Assembly: GCA_030278955.1 (NCBI GenBank)
Contig: JAOANR010000004.1
Span: forward strand, 52,145,459 to 52,209,458
DNA: 64,000 nucleotides
Source of the DNA: Hygrophila difformis
Taxonomy: Eukaryota > Streptophyta > Magnoliopsida > Lamiales > Acanthaceae
Reading direction: 5' to 3'
The notes beneath the pieces were generated by a model. It saw only the letters and a list, made by a program, of their open reading frames with translations, was not told the origin of the DNA and did no database searches. Made by a program: the position numbers and the translations under genes. Position 1 is the first letter of the stretch; every line of letters begins with the position of its first letter. This document shows positions 34,961-46,605 of the stretch, piece after piece.

Positions 34961-35475
34961 TAAGTCATGATAAATTAACACACAGTGATACTATACTGTA
35001 ATAATATTTTTTTTAGCTTGGCAGCCATTAAAGTTTAGGGAGAAAAAAAAGCAAGGAAAATAAAATATAAGCAAAAGGCAACAAGAAACATAAATTAGTG
35101 TCTGGCGAACAAAGTGCTAGCAGCATCTGCCGTCAAGATAAGTTTCAACGGATGCGGAGAAAAGACTAAAGTCGTATGAATATTCATATTATATCAACTT
35201 ATAATTTCTTTTTAATTGTGGGGCAAAAGAAGGGTGGAAGCCGATTTATTTAAATTGGTACACACCAAAGTAATCATCTAGCAAAGAATTGCGAATTTGA
35301 TTAGGGGATAGGGGAACCGATCTACAGTAGCATATTCAAATCAACTTCTATGTAAAAGATCACCACCAGACTAGGACATTACAACATTATTTACTTCATG
35401 GGAAACATTAAAAAAAAACATATATTTTTTTCGTGTTAAAGAATGGTTGAAACGATTTTATTCAAATACTCCGTA

Positions 35476-35666
35476 TCTATATCTATCTATATCTATATAT
35501 ATATAAAAGTAATATAGTTTAATTTCCCCCCACTTCCCCACCCCCTATTTTCAACATCTCATCCGACTTTTTTTTTTCAATTTCAACAATCATATATACT
35601 CACTAAATCTTATATATATATATATAATCTAATTCAACTACATCAATCATATATACTCCTTAAATC

Positions 35667-35703
<37 letters not shown>

Positions 35704-36090
35704 CTAATGTTTAATTTCAACAAACTCAATCATATCATATATACTCCCTAAATCTATAATCTATAATACTCTTCGAATTTTAAATTATTTACAACAACCC
35801 CATTCATCTATCTATATCTATATCTATATCTATATCTATATCTATAAAAGTAATATAGTCTAATTTCCCCCCACTTCCCCACCCCCTGTTTTCAACATCT
35901 CATCCGACTTTTTTTTTCAATTTCAACAATCATATATACTCACTAAATCTTATATATATATATATATATATAAAATCTAATGTTTAATTTCAACAAACTC
36001 AATCATATCATATATACTCCCTAAATCTATAATCTATAATACTCTTAGAATTTTAAATTATTTACAACAACCCCATTCACATAATTAAAA
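35476..36090 (+). repeat. Tandemly duplicated Helitron 5' head
   Basis: Copies at about 35476-35805 and 35811-36085 share TAATTTCCCCCCACTTCCCC, CATCTCATCCGACTTTTT and the CAACAAACTCAATCATATC to TTACAACAACCCCATTCA segments. They are joined through CTATAT microsatellites. Small differences show they are not very recent. Confidence 0.75.
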
Positions 36091-36359
36091 TAAAAATTCT
36101 AGAAAAAAAATCTAATATATATTTGAATTACGTATAATATCATTAATTATATATACAATCACCGATTTTCCCTTATTTCTCAATATTTATTTAAAATCGT
36201 GGAATTTGGATTTAAATCTAATATTCAATTTCTTAGACTAAAATATTAGAATTTGGATTTAAATCTAATATTTAAAGATTTTAGTCTAAGAAATCGTGGA
36301 ATTAAAATTGTGGAATTTGGATTTAAATCTAATATTTAAAGATTTTTAGAGCATATAAT

Positions 36360-36880
36360 TGTATCTTTTCATGTTCAAATGAACTATTGTATATTTTTTA
36401 AATTTTAATTTTATAGTGAATCAAAATGCATCTTTCAGATTTGATTTTTAAAGATTTATTTGGATCCTATAATGTTATTTTAATTTTAATTTTAATGTTT
36501 ATACATAAAAATGATATGGATGGCATGTTTTATCTTTATCTTTCCTCTATAATTTTTGTTATGCACTTTAATTTATTCTATATTTCTGTTAGAAAAAAAA
36601 ATTATTTCATTATCATATAGTTATCTCTTTAGACCAAAATCATATTTACAATCAATTTTATATACAACCATATTTTTTTAAAACTTCGAAAAGATTTTAA
36701 CTTGGTCTAACTTAATTTTTAATTTTAAGGTTTTAATCAACCTCATATTCTCTATATTCAATTAAAGTTTTAACAAATAATAAATAATGTTTAAATAAAT
36801 TATTTAATATAATTGCTAATGTCAAAATAGAATTAATTATTGGCCATGTTTTACGTGTGTAATAAATTGTTCAAAATGAC
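36360..36880. other. Helitron internal AT-rich DNA
   Basis: No gene. A 36-bp-scale repeat of AATTTGGATTTAAATCTAAT occurs three times at 36195-36345 just upstream. Confidence 0.4.
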
Positions 36881-37036
36881 CTATTTGACAATTTTGAGAC
36901 TAATTTTTATCTACAATAAGCTGAAATCCAAAATAATACTCATTACAGCGAATTCAAAAAGAGTTGTTTGACGTTGATAATGGTTACTATATCATCAGGT
37001 TACTAAATCTGGCCGGCTTCAGCCCCACTCCCGCTT

Positions 37037-38200
37037 ATGGACGTTGATAATGGTTACTATATCATCAGGTTTCTTTCTGAGGCGGATGCTCTCCACGCAC
37101 TCACCGGCGGCCCGTGGATGGTTTCTGGGATGTATCTGCATGTGCAACCTTGGCATGAAAAGTTCGATCCTGCCACTAACAAAATCCAGACTATGGTAGC
37201 CTGGATCCGCATGCCACGAATCCCTGTCTTTTTATACAATCGACAATATCTTCTCCGCGCTGGCTCGTCAATTGGCAAGGTTCTAAGTATGGATTTTAAC
37301 ACTGATATGATGGCTAGGGGTCGCTTCGCCCGTCTTGCGATTGAGATCGATCTTGACAAACCCCTCAGATCGCAGGTCATGCTGGAGGATCAAATCATCA
37401 AGATTGAGTATGAAAATATCAAATTAGTATGTTTTAAGTGTGGTAAATATGGCCATGGGCAGGCTTCTTGCCCTGATCAACCTGACAAACCAGCACCAAA
37501 TGCTCATGTGACCCCTCAGCAAGATTCTCGAGGAAATCAAGAAGATAAGGCAGTATTCGGTCCCTGGATGTTGGTGCCGCCCCGTCGTAAACCACGATCG
37601 GAGAATGCTCCTGGCCCTTCTTCTAGACGACAGGCCTACAACCGCTTTGAAGTGCTGATGGACGCCCAGGCATCTGTGGCTGATCCCCCGCCACCAATTG
37701 TTATCCCACACCCTAACCAGGCTACTCCTAGTCTTCTTAAACCCATTCCCCATAATCCCTCTCCTCCACAGGCCACTTCGCTCCCTTCTATCTCAATACC
37801 GCCACTCTCTCCCCCTGTGCCACACTCTCAACCTTCCCCCAGGTCACCCTCTCTAACTCGGTCCGAGACTGCAACTGATATTTCTCCTAGGCGGAGTCGT
37901 AGCCCTCGCTCCCCAACCCAGCTTGGCCGTGGAATTCCTCCTCCTCCTTCTCCATCATGGTCCCAACAGCCCTCAGGTGCATGGACCAAATCTGTCCACT
38001 CGTCCTTATCACCTACTCACCATTCAGCCATTAGGGTCATTGATCCCTCAACTCATGTTAGTAAGAGAGGGAGAGGCATTGTTGGCAACCTGGGGAGCCG
38101 TCCCCCTGATTCCTTTAGCAACCGATACAAGAGTTCGGTGGAAGGAATGCAATCCCATCTGCAACGAGATCAGGACCGGGCCACCAGCCTGCCACCCTGA
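37037..38200 (+). CDS. LINE ORF1: DUF4283 and CCHC zinc-knuckle RNA-binding protein, N-truncated
   Basis: An open frame of 387 residues. Residues 1-125 are the C-terminal part of DUF4283 (LTGGPWMVSGMYLHVQPW, TMVAWIRMPRIPVFLY, GRFARLAIEIDL). A zf-CCHC_4 knuckle, CFKCGKYGHGQASC, is at about residues 131-144. The rest is a Pro/Ser-rich tail. Intact relatives have about 50 further residues before this start, so the apparent ATG is fortuitous. In a live element it would bind LINE RNA. It ends 51 bases before ORF2. Confidence 0.85.
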   Translation: MDVDNGYYIIRFLSEADALHALTGGPWMVSGMYLHVQPWHEKFDPATNKIQTMVAWIRMPRIPVFLYNRQYLLRAGSSIGKVLSMDFNTDMMARGRFARLAIEIDLDKPLRSQVMLEDQIIKIEYENIKLVCFKCGKYGHGQASCPDQPDKPAPNAHVTPQQDSRGNQEDKAVFGPWMLVPPRRKPRSENAPGPSSRRQAYNRFEVLMDAQASVADPPPPIVIPHPNQATPSLLKPIPHNPSPPQATSLPSISIPPLSPPVPHSQPSPRSPSLTRSETATDISPRRSRSPRSPTQLGRGIPPPPSPSWSQQPSGAWTKSVHSSLSPTHHSAIRVIDPSTHVSKRGRGIVGNLGSRPPDSFSNRYKSSVEGMQSHLQRDQDRATSLPP

Positions 38201-38251
38201 ATCCAGCTTCAAGTTTTTCTCATTCAGTCATTTTCTTTAATTGTTTCTTTT

Positions 38252-41200
38252 ATGTGTTTTAATTTGGCATGTTGGAATGTTCAAGGTGCAGGGTCGTCAT
38301 CCTTTCGCAGGGAGTTTCGCGACCTTACTACCAGCAAGAAGATTGATTTCATGGCTATCTTTGAGCCCCGTATTAGTGGAGTGCATGCCGACAATTTTAT
38401 CCGTCGTTGTGGTTTTCCCTTCTCTTTCCGGGTTGAAGCTACTGGTTTTTCTGGGGGTATTTGGATTTTATGGAAAGACAGTTTGGTGGTGGAAGTGTTG
38501 GAATCGCACTCCCAGTACGTTGATATTTGTATTAAGGATGATGATGAGTCCTTTTTTGTCACCATGGTTTATGCAGCCCCCAATAGATACCGTCGTACAT
38601 GGTTATGGCCCGAGCTCTCTCGTATTGCTCGCGGGCGTTCGGATCCATGGCTAGTCGGTGGCGATCTCAATTGCATTGCTCGTTTCGAGGAGTCAAGAGG
38701 TGGATCTCAGTCTAGTAGTTCCTGTGATGAACTTCGGACCTGGTTGGATTTTCATAATCTCATGGAGCTTAAGGTATTTGGGAGTCGCTTTACTTGGGCT
38801 CGAAGTCTGCTACGGCGGCGTCTTGATAGATTGATTGGAAATGAAGCCTGGCATTCTAGGTACCCTCAAAGCACTGTGGAAATTCTTCCTAGAGTCCAGT
38901 CGGATCACAATCCTCTCTTTGTTCGAATCTCGGGGTTTTCTTCATTGGGCAACAGACAACATCCTAAATCCTTCAGATATAGGGCTGCCTGGCAGGCCTT
39001 CCCGTCCTTCAGGAAGCTGGTATCTTCAACATGGAAAGATCATACTCCTATTTGTGGCCTTCTTAATACTCTTAAGGATAAAGCTGTAGCCTGGCATGAC
39101 CAAGTTTTCAGCTCTATTGGTAAGAGGAAAGCTCGGATTAGGGGTAGGCTTGCTGGAATTGAAAGGAATCCGGATTGGTTTCACAATAGTTTTCTTAATC
39201 GGCTACATAAACAGCTCTGCTCGGATCTTGGGCACATCTTAGAGAATGAGGAATTAACTTGGATCCAGATAAGTACTAGAGATTAGAATCTGGTTGGTGA
39301 TAGCAACTCCAAATTCTATCATAATTTTGTGAACATCAGGAAGAGGAAAAAAATGATTTCAATTCTAGAAGACACTAACGGCATTGCTCATATGGGAGAG
39401 GATTCTATTCGTGCCATGGTCTTTGATTTTTTCAAAAATCTTTATCAAGGTCGTACTGACAATATTCAAGCTTCTCCAGTGGCATTGGGGCATCTTAATA
39501 CTCTCACTAACCAGGATATTGATGCTCTGAATTCTGAGCCTCTTAAAAGTGAGGTGTGGTTAGCAGTGAAGAGCATGGCTGCTTTGAAAGCTTCGGGCCC
39601 TGATGGTTATCATGCTATGTTCTTCCAACACAACTGGTCAATAGTTGGTGACTCAGTTTATACCTTCATCTCCGATTGCTTCAAGGGTCACAGAGATATT
39701 GCAGCTGTTAATCATATGTCCATTGTCTTGATCCCGAAGACTATGAATCCTAAATCGGTCACTCAGTTCCGCCCCATTAGTTTGTGCAATGTTATCTATA
39801 AGGTTATCACCAAAGTACTAGTCAACCGGCTGACTCATATTCTTCCCCGCCTTATTAGCTCCGGCCAAGCTAGTTTTATCAAAGGCCGATTCATTCAAGA
39901 CAACATCATTTTATGCAAAGAGATTGTTCACTACCTTGAGAAATCTAAGGCCAAGCCCGGTTACATGATTCTCAAGCTTGATCTAGAAAAGGCTTATGAC
40001 AAATTGAATTGGGATTTCATACAAGATACTCTATTTTTATTTGGCTTCCCTACTTCCTGTATTCATCTTATCATGAATTGTATAACCTCCTCCTCTATGC
40101 AGGTGCTCTGGAATGGTCTTCCTTCTGATTCTTTCACTCCTTCTCGTGGCATTAGGCAAGGGGATCCTATCTCCCCCTACATTTTCATACTCTGCATGGA
40201 GAGGCTTGGTGCTATGATTTCTCAAGCTGTGACGGACAAATCCTGGAAGCCCCTGAAATGGGATAATGGCAGATTAGTGATTCCATATGTGTTTTTTGCA
40301 AATGATATCCTCTTATTTGCCAAAGCGTCCACTGCTCAAGCTTCTAACATTAAGGCTATCCTGACCTACTTCAGTTCTTTATCAGGCCTCACAGTTAGCT
40401 TGTCTAAGTCTCGCCTTTACTTTGGTAATTCGATTGATCGCAATACTAGGAGAGATATCACCAATATGTTAAATATTCAAGATGTTCATAATTTAGGCAA
40501 TTATCTTGGCATTCCCATGACAGTTGGTAGGAAGTCTCATTTACATTTTAATTTTCTTATTGATAAGATGAATGCTAAGCTCAAGGGTTGGGCTCAGCGC
40601 CACCTTAGTCTTGCAGGTAGGCTTACACTTATTAAATCTGTGCTGCATCCCGTTTGCATGTATGCTATGAATGTCTCTCGTCTGCCTTCTAAAACTATTG
40701 TTGAGCTTGATAAGATTTGTAGAAATTTTCTCTGGGGATCCCATGGTACTCGGCGTAAGGTACATTTGATTGCCTGGGATACAATCACTATGAAAACTGC
40801 CTTTGGAGGACTTGGATTACGTAATCTTCGACACCTGAATGACGCACTCCTTATGAAGAGCTATGGTTGGAAGAACCACAAATTTACTCATCATCCTCAA
40901 ACTCTTTCTCATTTTGCTAAGGATCTGCTATCGATCCATCAGGATTGTAACAACATGCTCGGATGGAAGATTGGTAATGGTAAGACTTCTCTTTTTTGGA
41001 CGGATTACTGGACTAATTCGAATCTTACTTTGCAGGAGTATGCCATCCGCCCTCTTACCCATATGGAGCTAGATCGCAATGTTGCTTCATACATTTCCCA
41101 ATCCAACTGGAACCTGCAGGAGTTAGGTGCCTTCCTTTCCACCGAGGGCATCCAGTTTCTGTCAACAATCCCTGTGCCTATCAACCAAAATTTGGAGGAC

Positions 41201-42243
41201 CGTCCCTTTTAGAGACCTGCCTCTAATGGTGTTTTCTCTGTCCGGAGTACTATTGACAAATTGCAAGTGGCTCATCTTTCACCTCCTAATTGCCACTGGA
41301 AGAACATATGGACTTGGCCTGCTTCCCATCGTGTCAGAATGTTTTTGTGGTTAGCTTCTCATGATCGCCTTCTCACTCGGATAATTCTTGCTGGAAATGT
41401 GGAGATATTGAGAGTAGCATTCATGCCTTGAGGGATTGCCCCGCTTCAGCCAGTGTCTGGGCTTCTCTTGGCTTCTCCTCTTTCAACAACTTTTGGTCAT
41501 CCAATATTCATGATTGGGTTGCGGCCTTGGATTGCAGAAGCATTGGTGAAGATAATGCTACACTCTTTGGTTTTGGGGCTTGGCTCATTTGAAAATTTAG
41601 ATGCAAGGAGCTTTATAGTAATGAGAGTGTCCATTGGGACTCGGTTCCTAACACTATCAAACGGTCTGCTCATGAATTCCTAGCTGCAAGGAAGGAATTG
41701 CAGTTATTTGGAGTGAAAGCATGGTGTTGTGCTCGGGCTCGATGGGAGAAACCTCCTGACGGATGGGCCAAGGCGAATTGTGATGGGAGTTTCTCCCGTG
41801 GTTCTAGTGTGGCAGGTGGCCTCATTCGAGATTCTACTGGTACATGGCTGGGTGGGATCACATCTAAGGGATCTCTTCCTGATGCTTTGCAAGCAGAAAC
41901 TTGGGCAATCATCCTTACTATGCAGTTGGCTTTTTCCATGGGGATCCTCAACCTGGAGGTGGAGACAGACAATCTGGAGGTTGTCCAGCTTATTACTTCT
42001 ACTCATTTGGCTCCTTCGGCCATTCATCATTGGATTTTGCAAATTAGGGACATGTCTCGTTGGGACTGGGATGTTCGATTTTCCCATATTCCTCGTTCTT
42101 GTAACATAGCTGCTGATTGTCTTCTTAAGGGTCTTCCTCTCTTATATAATGTCCAGCATTTTGTTAGACCGCCGGACTTTATGCTTGATGTTCTTGCTTC
42201 CGACCGGTTAGGTCTGTATCACACTATGCAAATTTTGCAATAA
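38252..42243 (+). pseudogene. LINE ORF2: endonuclease, reverse transcriptase, RNase H, inactivated
   Basis: 38252-39286 encodes an EEP endonuclease with its catalytic landmarks (WNVQG, FEPRISG, GGDLNCI, SDHNPL). A TAG at 39284, where Trp is expected, separates it from 39329-41212 in the same frame. That part is the reverse transcriptase: FRPISLCNVIYKVITKVLVN, GQASFIKGRFIQDN, GIRQGDPISPYIF and the palm box. The palm box reads VFFANDILLFA, with Asn replacing the second catalytic Asp of FADD. Another TAG at 41210 also replaces a likely Trp. After a frameshift near 41400, RNase H lies at 41698-42243 (ANCDGSFSRG, QAETWAIIL, LEVETDNLEV, CNIAADCLL). Confidence 0.9.
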
Positions 42244-42662
42244 TAATATGGCCTCGGCCCTCCCTTCTCTCGAAAAAAAAAGAGTTATTTGACAATTTTG
42301 AAACCAATTTTTGCCTACAATAAGCTAAAATAAAAAATAATACTAATTACAGCGGATTCAAAAAGAGTTGTTTGACCTAACTTATTTTGTGTCTTTAAGA
42401 AAGTTGTTTTGTCACACAAATGAGCTAATTTAAATATTTATTTTGCCAAACACCCCATTATGTTATAAAATAGATTTGTTTTTATCTACGTTATCAATAA
42501 TTTTTTTCTGGAATTAGTGATATAATTATTGTTTGTTGTATCTATAAAATGATTAGTTATTCAAACAAAAGTAAATTTAAATAACTAATTATATAATAAA
42601 TTATTTAAAAAGACTCAATATATAATCAATTTGTGTGTAATTGATTTACATATATAATTATA

Positions 42663-43009
42663 TACTGCCTCCGTCCCGCTAATAATGTCTCAAAATTTTT
42701 GGCCACGGTATTTTATGCGGAGATAGTTAGTATTTAATGTAGGGGTAGATTAGTGTTTAAAGTGAGGGTATATTAGGAATTTATGTGATGTAATTTGAAT
42801 GGGCCGGGTTTGAATTTTTAATTAATTTATTTATGTGTGATGTGATAGTTGTGTGTTTGAAATTTTAATATATTTATTTATTGATGTGATATGATGAAAG
42901 AGTGTTTGGTAACTAAAGTGTATAATTATTTCCTAAAAGGGAATGTGACAATTCTAATGGGACGGACCAAAAAGGAAAGTGAGACAGAATTAGTGAGACG
43001 GAGGGAGTA
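42663..43009. mobile_element. Stowaway-type MITE inside the Helitron
   Basis: TA-flanked CTGCCTCCGTCCCGC and inverted GAGACGGAGGGAG ends, about 347 bp. The interior is not related to the other Stowaways here beyond the ends. Confidence 0.75.
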
Positions 43010-43210
43010 TTATTTATTAGAGATGGATATGACTATAACAATGCATTATATATCAACAGTTTTGATAGTTGCAGTGAATTAATGTATTTATTAAAGGCAT
43101 AAAAAATAGTAGTCAATTAACAAAACGAGCTCAGTAATTTGGATTATTGAAAAAATCACTTCAAATAATTTCTATTATCTTTCATGTTTCTTTTTTTATA
43201 TATATGAAAA

Positions 43211-44163
43211 AGAGCAATTCCCCAAAAATATACCTGAACTATACCAAAATTTTAACATTAGTACCTAAACTATTTTTTTGGAAAAAAATAGACCTCAACT
43301 TTATAATGTTAGACAAATCTAGACTTTTTCCTTTTAAAATATATTATTTTAAAACCTATCAACTTTTCAAAACTATTATTTTAACCCCAAAAATTCCAAG
43401 AAAAGTATATTTTGATCATCAAATTTTCTGTTTAAATAAAATACATTTAAACAATTAAACTATTTTATTATATTAAAAGAAAAAATAATATTATTTAAGT
43501 ATAAATATAATCAAATAAAAAACTGGAAATAAAAATAATTTAAATTAAATTTAAATAAACTGATAGTATAAAATTAAATGAAGTTAAAATAGTTAAATAA
43601 AATAAAATTAAAAATTTTATTATTAAATATTTAAATTAAGTTGTTTTACATTAGTTCGTCTATATTTCGTTTAATACAATATCTTTTACTCCATTTAACA
43701 CAACCTAATATTATAAAATATGCTTTTATAATATTAGACCATTTTTATTTGACCATTTTTATTTCATTTTATTAATATTTATTTATTTAAATTTCATTGC
43801 ATATTATACTTTTATTTTTTTTAAATCTTTATTTATCTAATTTTAATTTCATTTTATTTACATTTTTATTTAATATAATATAATTTCATTATTTAATTAT
43901 TTTTCAATTACAAATACTAATCATTATTTAATTATATTTTCTTCTATTTAAGTGAACGGGGTTAATTTAAGAATCAAAATATATTTTTTTGAAATTTCTA
44001 GGCTAATATGAAAAGTTTCAAAAGTAAATGGGTCTTAAAAATATACAAAGGTGTAGTTTTTTCTAGCAAGGAAAATTGAGGTCTATTTTTTGCCAAAAAA
44101 ATAGTTTAGGTATTAATTTTAAAACTTTGATATTGTTGGGGTATATTTTTTGGAAATTGCTCT
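43211..44163. mobile_element. MITE with AGAGCAATTCCCCAAAAATA ends
   Basis: The left end AGAGCAATTCCCCAAAAATA and right end TATTTTTTGGAAATTGCTCT are inverted copies. Subterminal TAGTACCTAAACTATTTTTT and AAAAAATAGTTTAGGTATTA also pair. Near-identical flanks ATGAAAA and ATGCAAAA may be the target duplication. The AT-rich interior is non-coding. Confidence 0.7.
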
Positions 44164-44583
44164 ATGCAAAATAATCTCCATTATCTTTGACGTTTCTATT
44201 CCAACTTTGGATCAATTGTCTTTAATTCTTGTTTGAGAAAAATAATATGGAAAACACTTAAATCAATGTTGGAAACTTAATTAGTTTATCCAAAAATAAT
44301 ATAGAAAGCTCATAAATCAATCTTGAACATATTCACAAATTAATAATCCTTGGACTCTTTGAATAAAATTATATATCCTCAAAAAAAAAATAATCCTTGT
44401 GCTATGGACATTTTTTGTAGGGTTCAGCGGACGGTCTTTATTTTATCATTATTTTTTGTCATATTTTTCCTCAATAATATATGATCGGGAAATGGGCATG
44501 ACACAATTAAGTTTATGTAATATATCTGAACTTCTAAAGTATTATGTTATATTTATAAAAACAAAAAATATAAAGTATACTTT

Positions 44584-44611
44584 CCGCGCATTGCGCGGAC
44601 GGGTGTGCTAG
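44584..44611 (+). other. Helitron 3' terminal hairpin and CTAG
   Basis: Perfect six-base stem CCGCGC/GCGCGG with ATT loop, then ACGGGTGTG and CTAG, then T. The GC-rich hairpin stands out in AT-rich surroundings. Confidence 0.88.
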
Positions 44612-45041
44612 TTAATTATTCTTAAAGTAATTAAGTACAATCCTAAACAATCCAATATCATACTCTTCGAACATGTTTCATCCAAGGAAAATGTTTTGTA
44701 CATAAATTGTGGAGTATTAAAAATCTTATCAATAATGTATTGCCGCAGTTGATGTGGCCAATTTATTATACCATAACAACTTCCAACCAACACAAGGAAG
44801 CCTAACCGAGCAGAACTCAAGGTTGCAACAACAATTCCCAATTACAATAAATCCAGACCCAGTCTTTCCATATCTGTATATATATTAGAAGGGAAAAAAA
44901 AAAAAAAAAAAAAAGTTACACACCCAAACCAAATCATTTATTTCTCCTCAGTCATCAGTAATAATAACTAATAATAAAGTAATAAACCTTTTAATTAATT
45001 TATACTAGAATCCAACATAATATAATATGCTACTTTAATTC
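44612..45041. other. Short intergenic region downstream of the BURP gene
   Basis: A 77-codon minus-strand frame (44608-44841) is unrecognised and overlaps the Helitron end, so it is not called. An A tract of about 22 bases is at 44891-44914. The BURP 3' UTR is expected just below 45041. Confidence 0.45.
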
Positions 45042-45989
45042 TCAATTCTCTGGAACCCAAACCAGGTTATCAGCAGGAAAGAAATGGCAAACGGGGGAAG
45101 CACCAGGGGCTGTTTTCATTACCCGAAACGCCACGTGGCTGGGATCCCACCGTGACGTGTCCATATGACAAATCGCCATGGCTTCCACCCGCCCGCCCTT
45201 CTCCCCCTCCAGCAATACCCTGTACAGCTTCCGATCCCCGGCCTGCCCATGGCAGTAGAACACCGCGTACGGATAAGGCAGCTTGTGGCACCCCAGCACT
45301 TTCGCCGCCTCGATTTCCTCAGGATATTCTGACACCGTGTAGTTCTGCAGGGCCGGGATTTCCCCGGAGATGTAGTTCGTCGTCAGGACTCTAAACCTGG
45401 AATCGGGGCCGAACATTTCCTGGACGGAATCGAGCATGGACTCCAGTGACGTGGCGCAGAACTTCGTCTCCCCCGGCAGCGGTGGGAATTCGCAGTGGCG
45501 GAGAGTTGATTTCACCGCCAGGGCGTGTTTGGATCCGACGGGGAAGGAGAAGAGCTTGAGGAGGTGTGGAAGCTGGGACGAGGAAAAGGGGATGGCGTCG
45601 GATTCCTGTCGGGACAGGAGACGGGGAAGTTTGGAAAAGTTCTTTGTCTCGAAGTAGACAGGAAGCTTTGTCCCCTGCTCCAGGGTGTTGTATCGGAAGA
45701 ACACATTCAGCTCAGGTTCCAGGCCTGCTGGGGAAGCCCCGTCGGGATTTGATCCGTCCTGATTCGTCTTCCCTGGTAATTTAAGGTCGCCTTTCCAGGC
45801 ATCGTCGTGGATCAGTTTTCGATGCCCGATGGCTACCTGGAAAGCCTGGAATTGGACGCAGAATCAGGAACTGGAAATTGACGAGCAAAAAAGCATTGGA
45901 TTATAAGGAGATTGAAACATTATTATTACCTGGAGAAGGAACAGGATTTGAATAAAGGTCGTAAGGGGATTGATAATTCTAGGGGCCAT
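45042..45989 (-). CDS. Stand-alone BURP-domain protein, two exons, secreted
   Basis: Exons 45930-45989 and 45042-45845 on the minus strand join in phase to 287 residues. The N-terminus MAPRIINPLTTFIQILFLLQ with the following AFQVAIG forms a signal peptide. Only about 40 residues of Gly/Asp/Pro-rich linker follow before the BURP domain starts at about residue 65 (NVFFRYNTLEQGTKLPVYF). The diagnostic C-terminal pattern is complete: CH-X10-CH-X26-CH-X25-CH, ending in VWVPEN. The YW...MP.AI.DLL motif and repeats that many RD22 or PG1-beta-type BURP proteins carry upstream are absent. BURP proteins act in the wall/secretory pathway, and some are copper-dependent peptide cyclases. Two DUF2775-type small genes lie 6-9 kb away. 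It looks intact. Confidence 0.93.
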
Positions 45990-46605
45990 TTTCTCCTCTT
46001 GATCAGCTTCTGAATAATTGAACCTGTAGATCCTGGAAATGGGGTTTTCTTACTTTTTATTTTCAATGATTTTTTAAATTTTTAGTATATCTGGAATCTG
46101 GAATTTCTTGTAATATAAACAGTGCACATGTAACTTTGATGTCACTAAAAGTCATTAGTAAGCCAAATTGAATAGTAGAAATTTAACCCCTTCCGCTAGA
46201 TGATCCTTTATGTAGTGGCAACACTGTAATTTTAAATATTAGTAAAATATTTCAATTTCAATTTTTTTATTGCTTATATTGCTGATTTTGGGCATAGAGT
46301 CTAGCAAATTTTAATGTTTTTTAAGAAAAAAAAAATATAGATTCATCCACATTGAAACAGCCGACTTTTTGCTTAGGTCATTAGTTAAGCTTATAATATG
46401 TTAAGTCAACCGATGAGCATTATAGTGTGACAAAGCACATGGATCAAAGTCAGACATAACCTACAAATTACTTATAGACTGTATATATCTACATTAAATA
46501 AATAAATAAATAAATAATTCAGCCGACATCTAGTTACTTCCATCCAATAGAACCTTGACACCTGTGTATAGGCACATAAGTAAATAATTGCCTACTTAAT
46601 CTTCA
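45990..46605. other. Upstream region of the BURP gene
   Basis: The 5' UTR probably spans about 45990-46070. No strong TATA box is obvious; TTTATATTAC at about 46108-46118 on the minus strand is a candidate. An AAAT microsatellite is at 46496-46518. Confidence 0.4.

Larger units (their letters stand above)
36973..42285 (+). mobile_element. Plant L1-clade LINE inserted in the Helitron
   Basis: Two-ORF organisation: ORF1 with DUF4283 and a CCHC knuckle, then ORF2 with endonuclease, reverse transcriptase and RNase H, then a short 3' UTR and A tail (42273-42281). It is flanked by 91-bp direct repeats at 36882-36972 and 42286-42376, with about nine mismatches. ORF1 starts inside the DUF4283 domain, so the 5' end is truncated. 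Two in-frame TAG codons, a frameshift and an altered RT active site show it is dead. Confidence 0.9.
35476..44611 (+). mobile_element. Non-autonomous Helitron split by a LINE
   Basis: The 3' end is canonical: hairpin CCGCGC-ATT-GCGCGG at 44584-44598, nine bases, then CTAG at 44608-44611 and host T. The proposed 5' end TCTATATCTATCTATATC at 35476 follows host A and runs into AAAAGTAATATAGTTTAATT and CCCCCCACTTCCCCACCCCC, typical of Helitron heads. A second, nearly identical head starts at about 35811, so the first 330 bp are tandemly duplicated. Removing the LINE at 36973-42285 leaves about 3.8 kb with no Rep/helicase and no recognised captured gene. The pairing of this head with this tail is inferred. 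Confidence 0.6.

Noticed and set aside
44608..44841. 77-codon minus-strand frame next to the Helitron end
   Set aside because: No recognisable family, and it runs across the Helitron/host junction, so continuous coding is unlikely.
44891..44914. A tract as a retroposon tail near the BURP gene
   Set aside because: No element body or target duplication could be attached to it.
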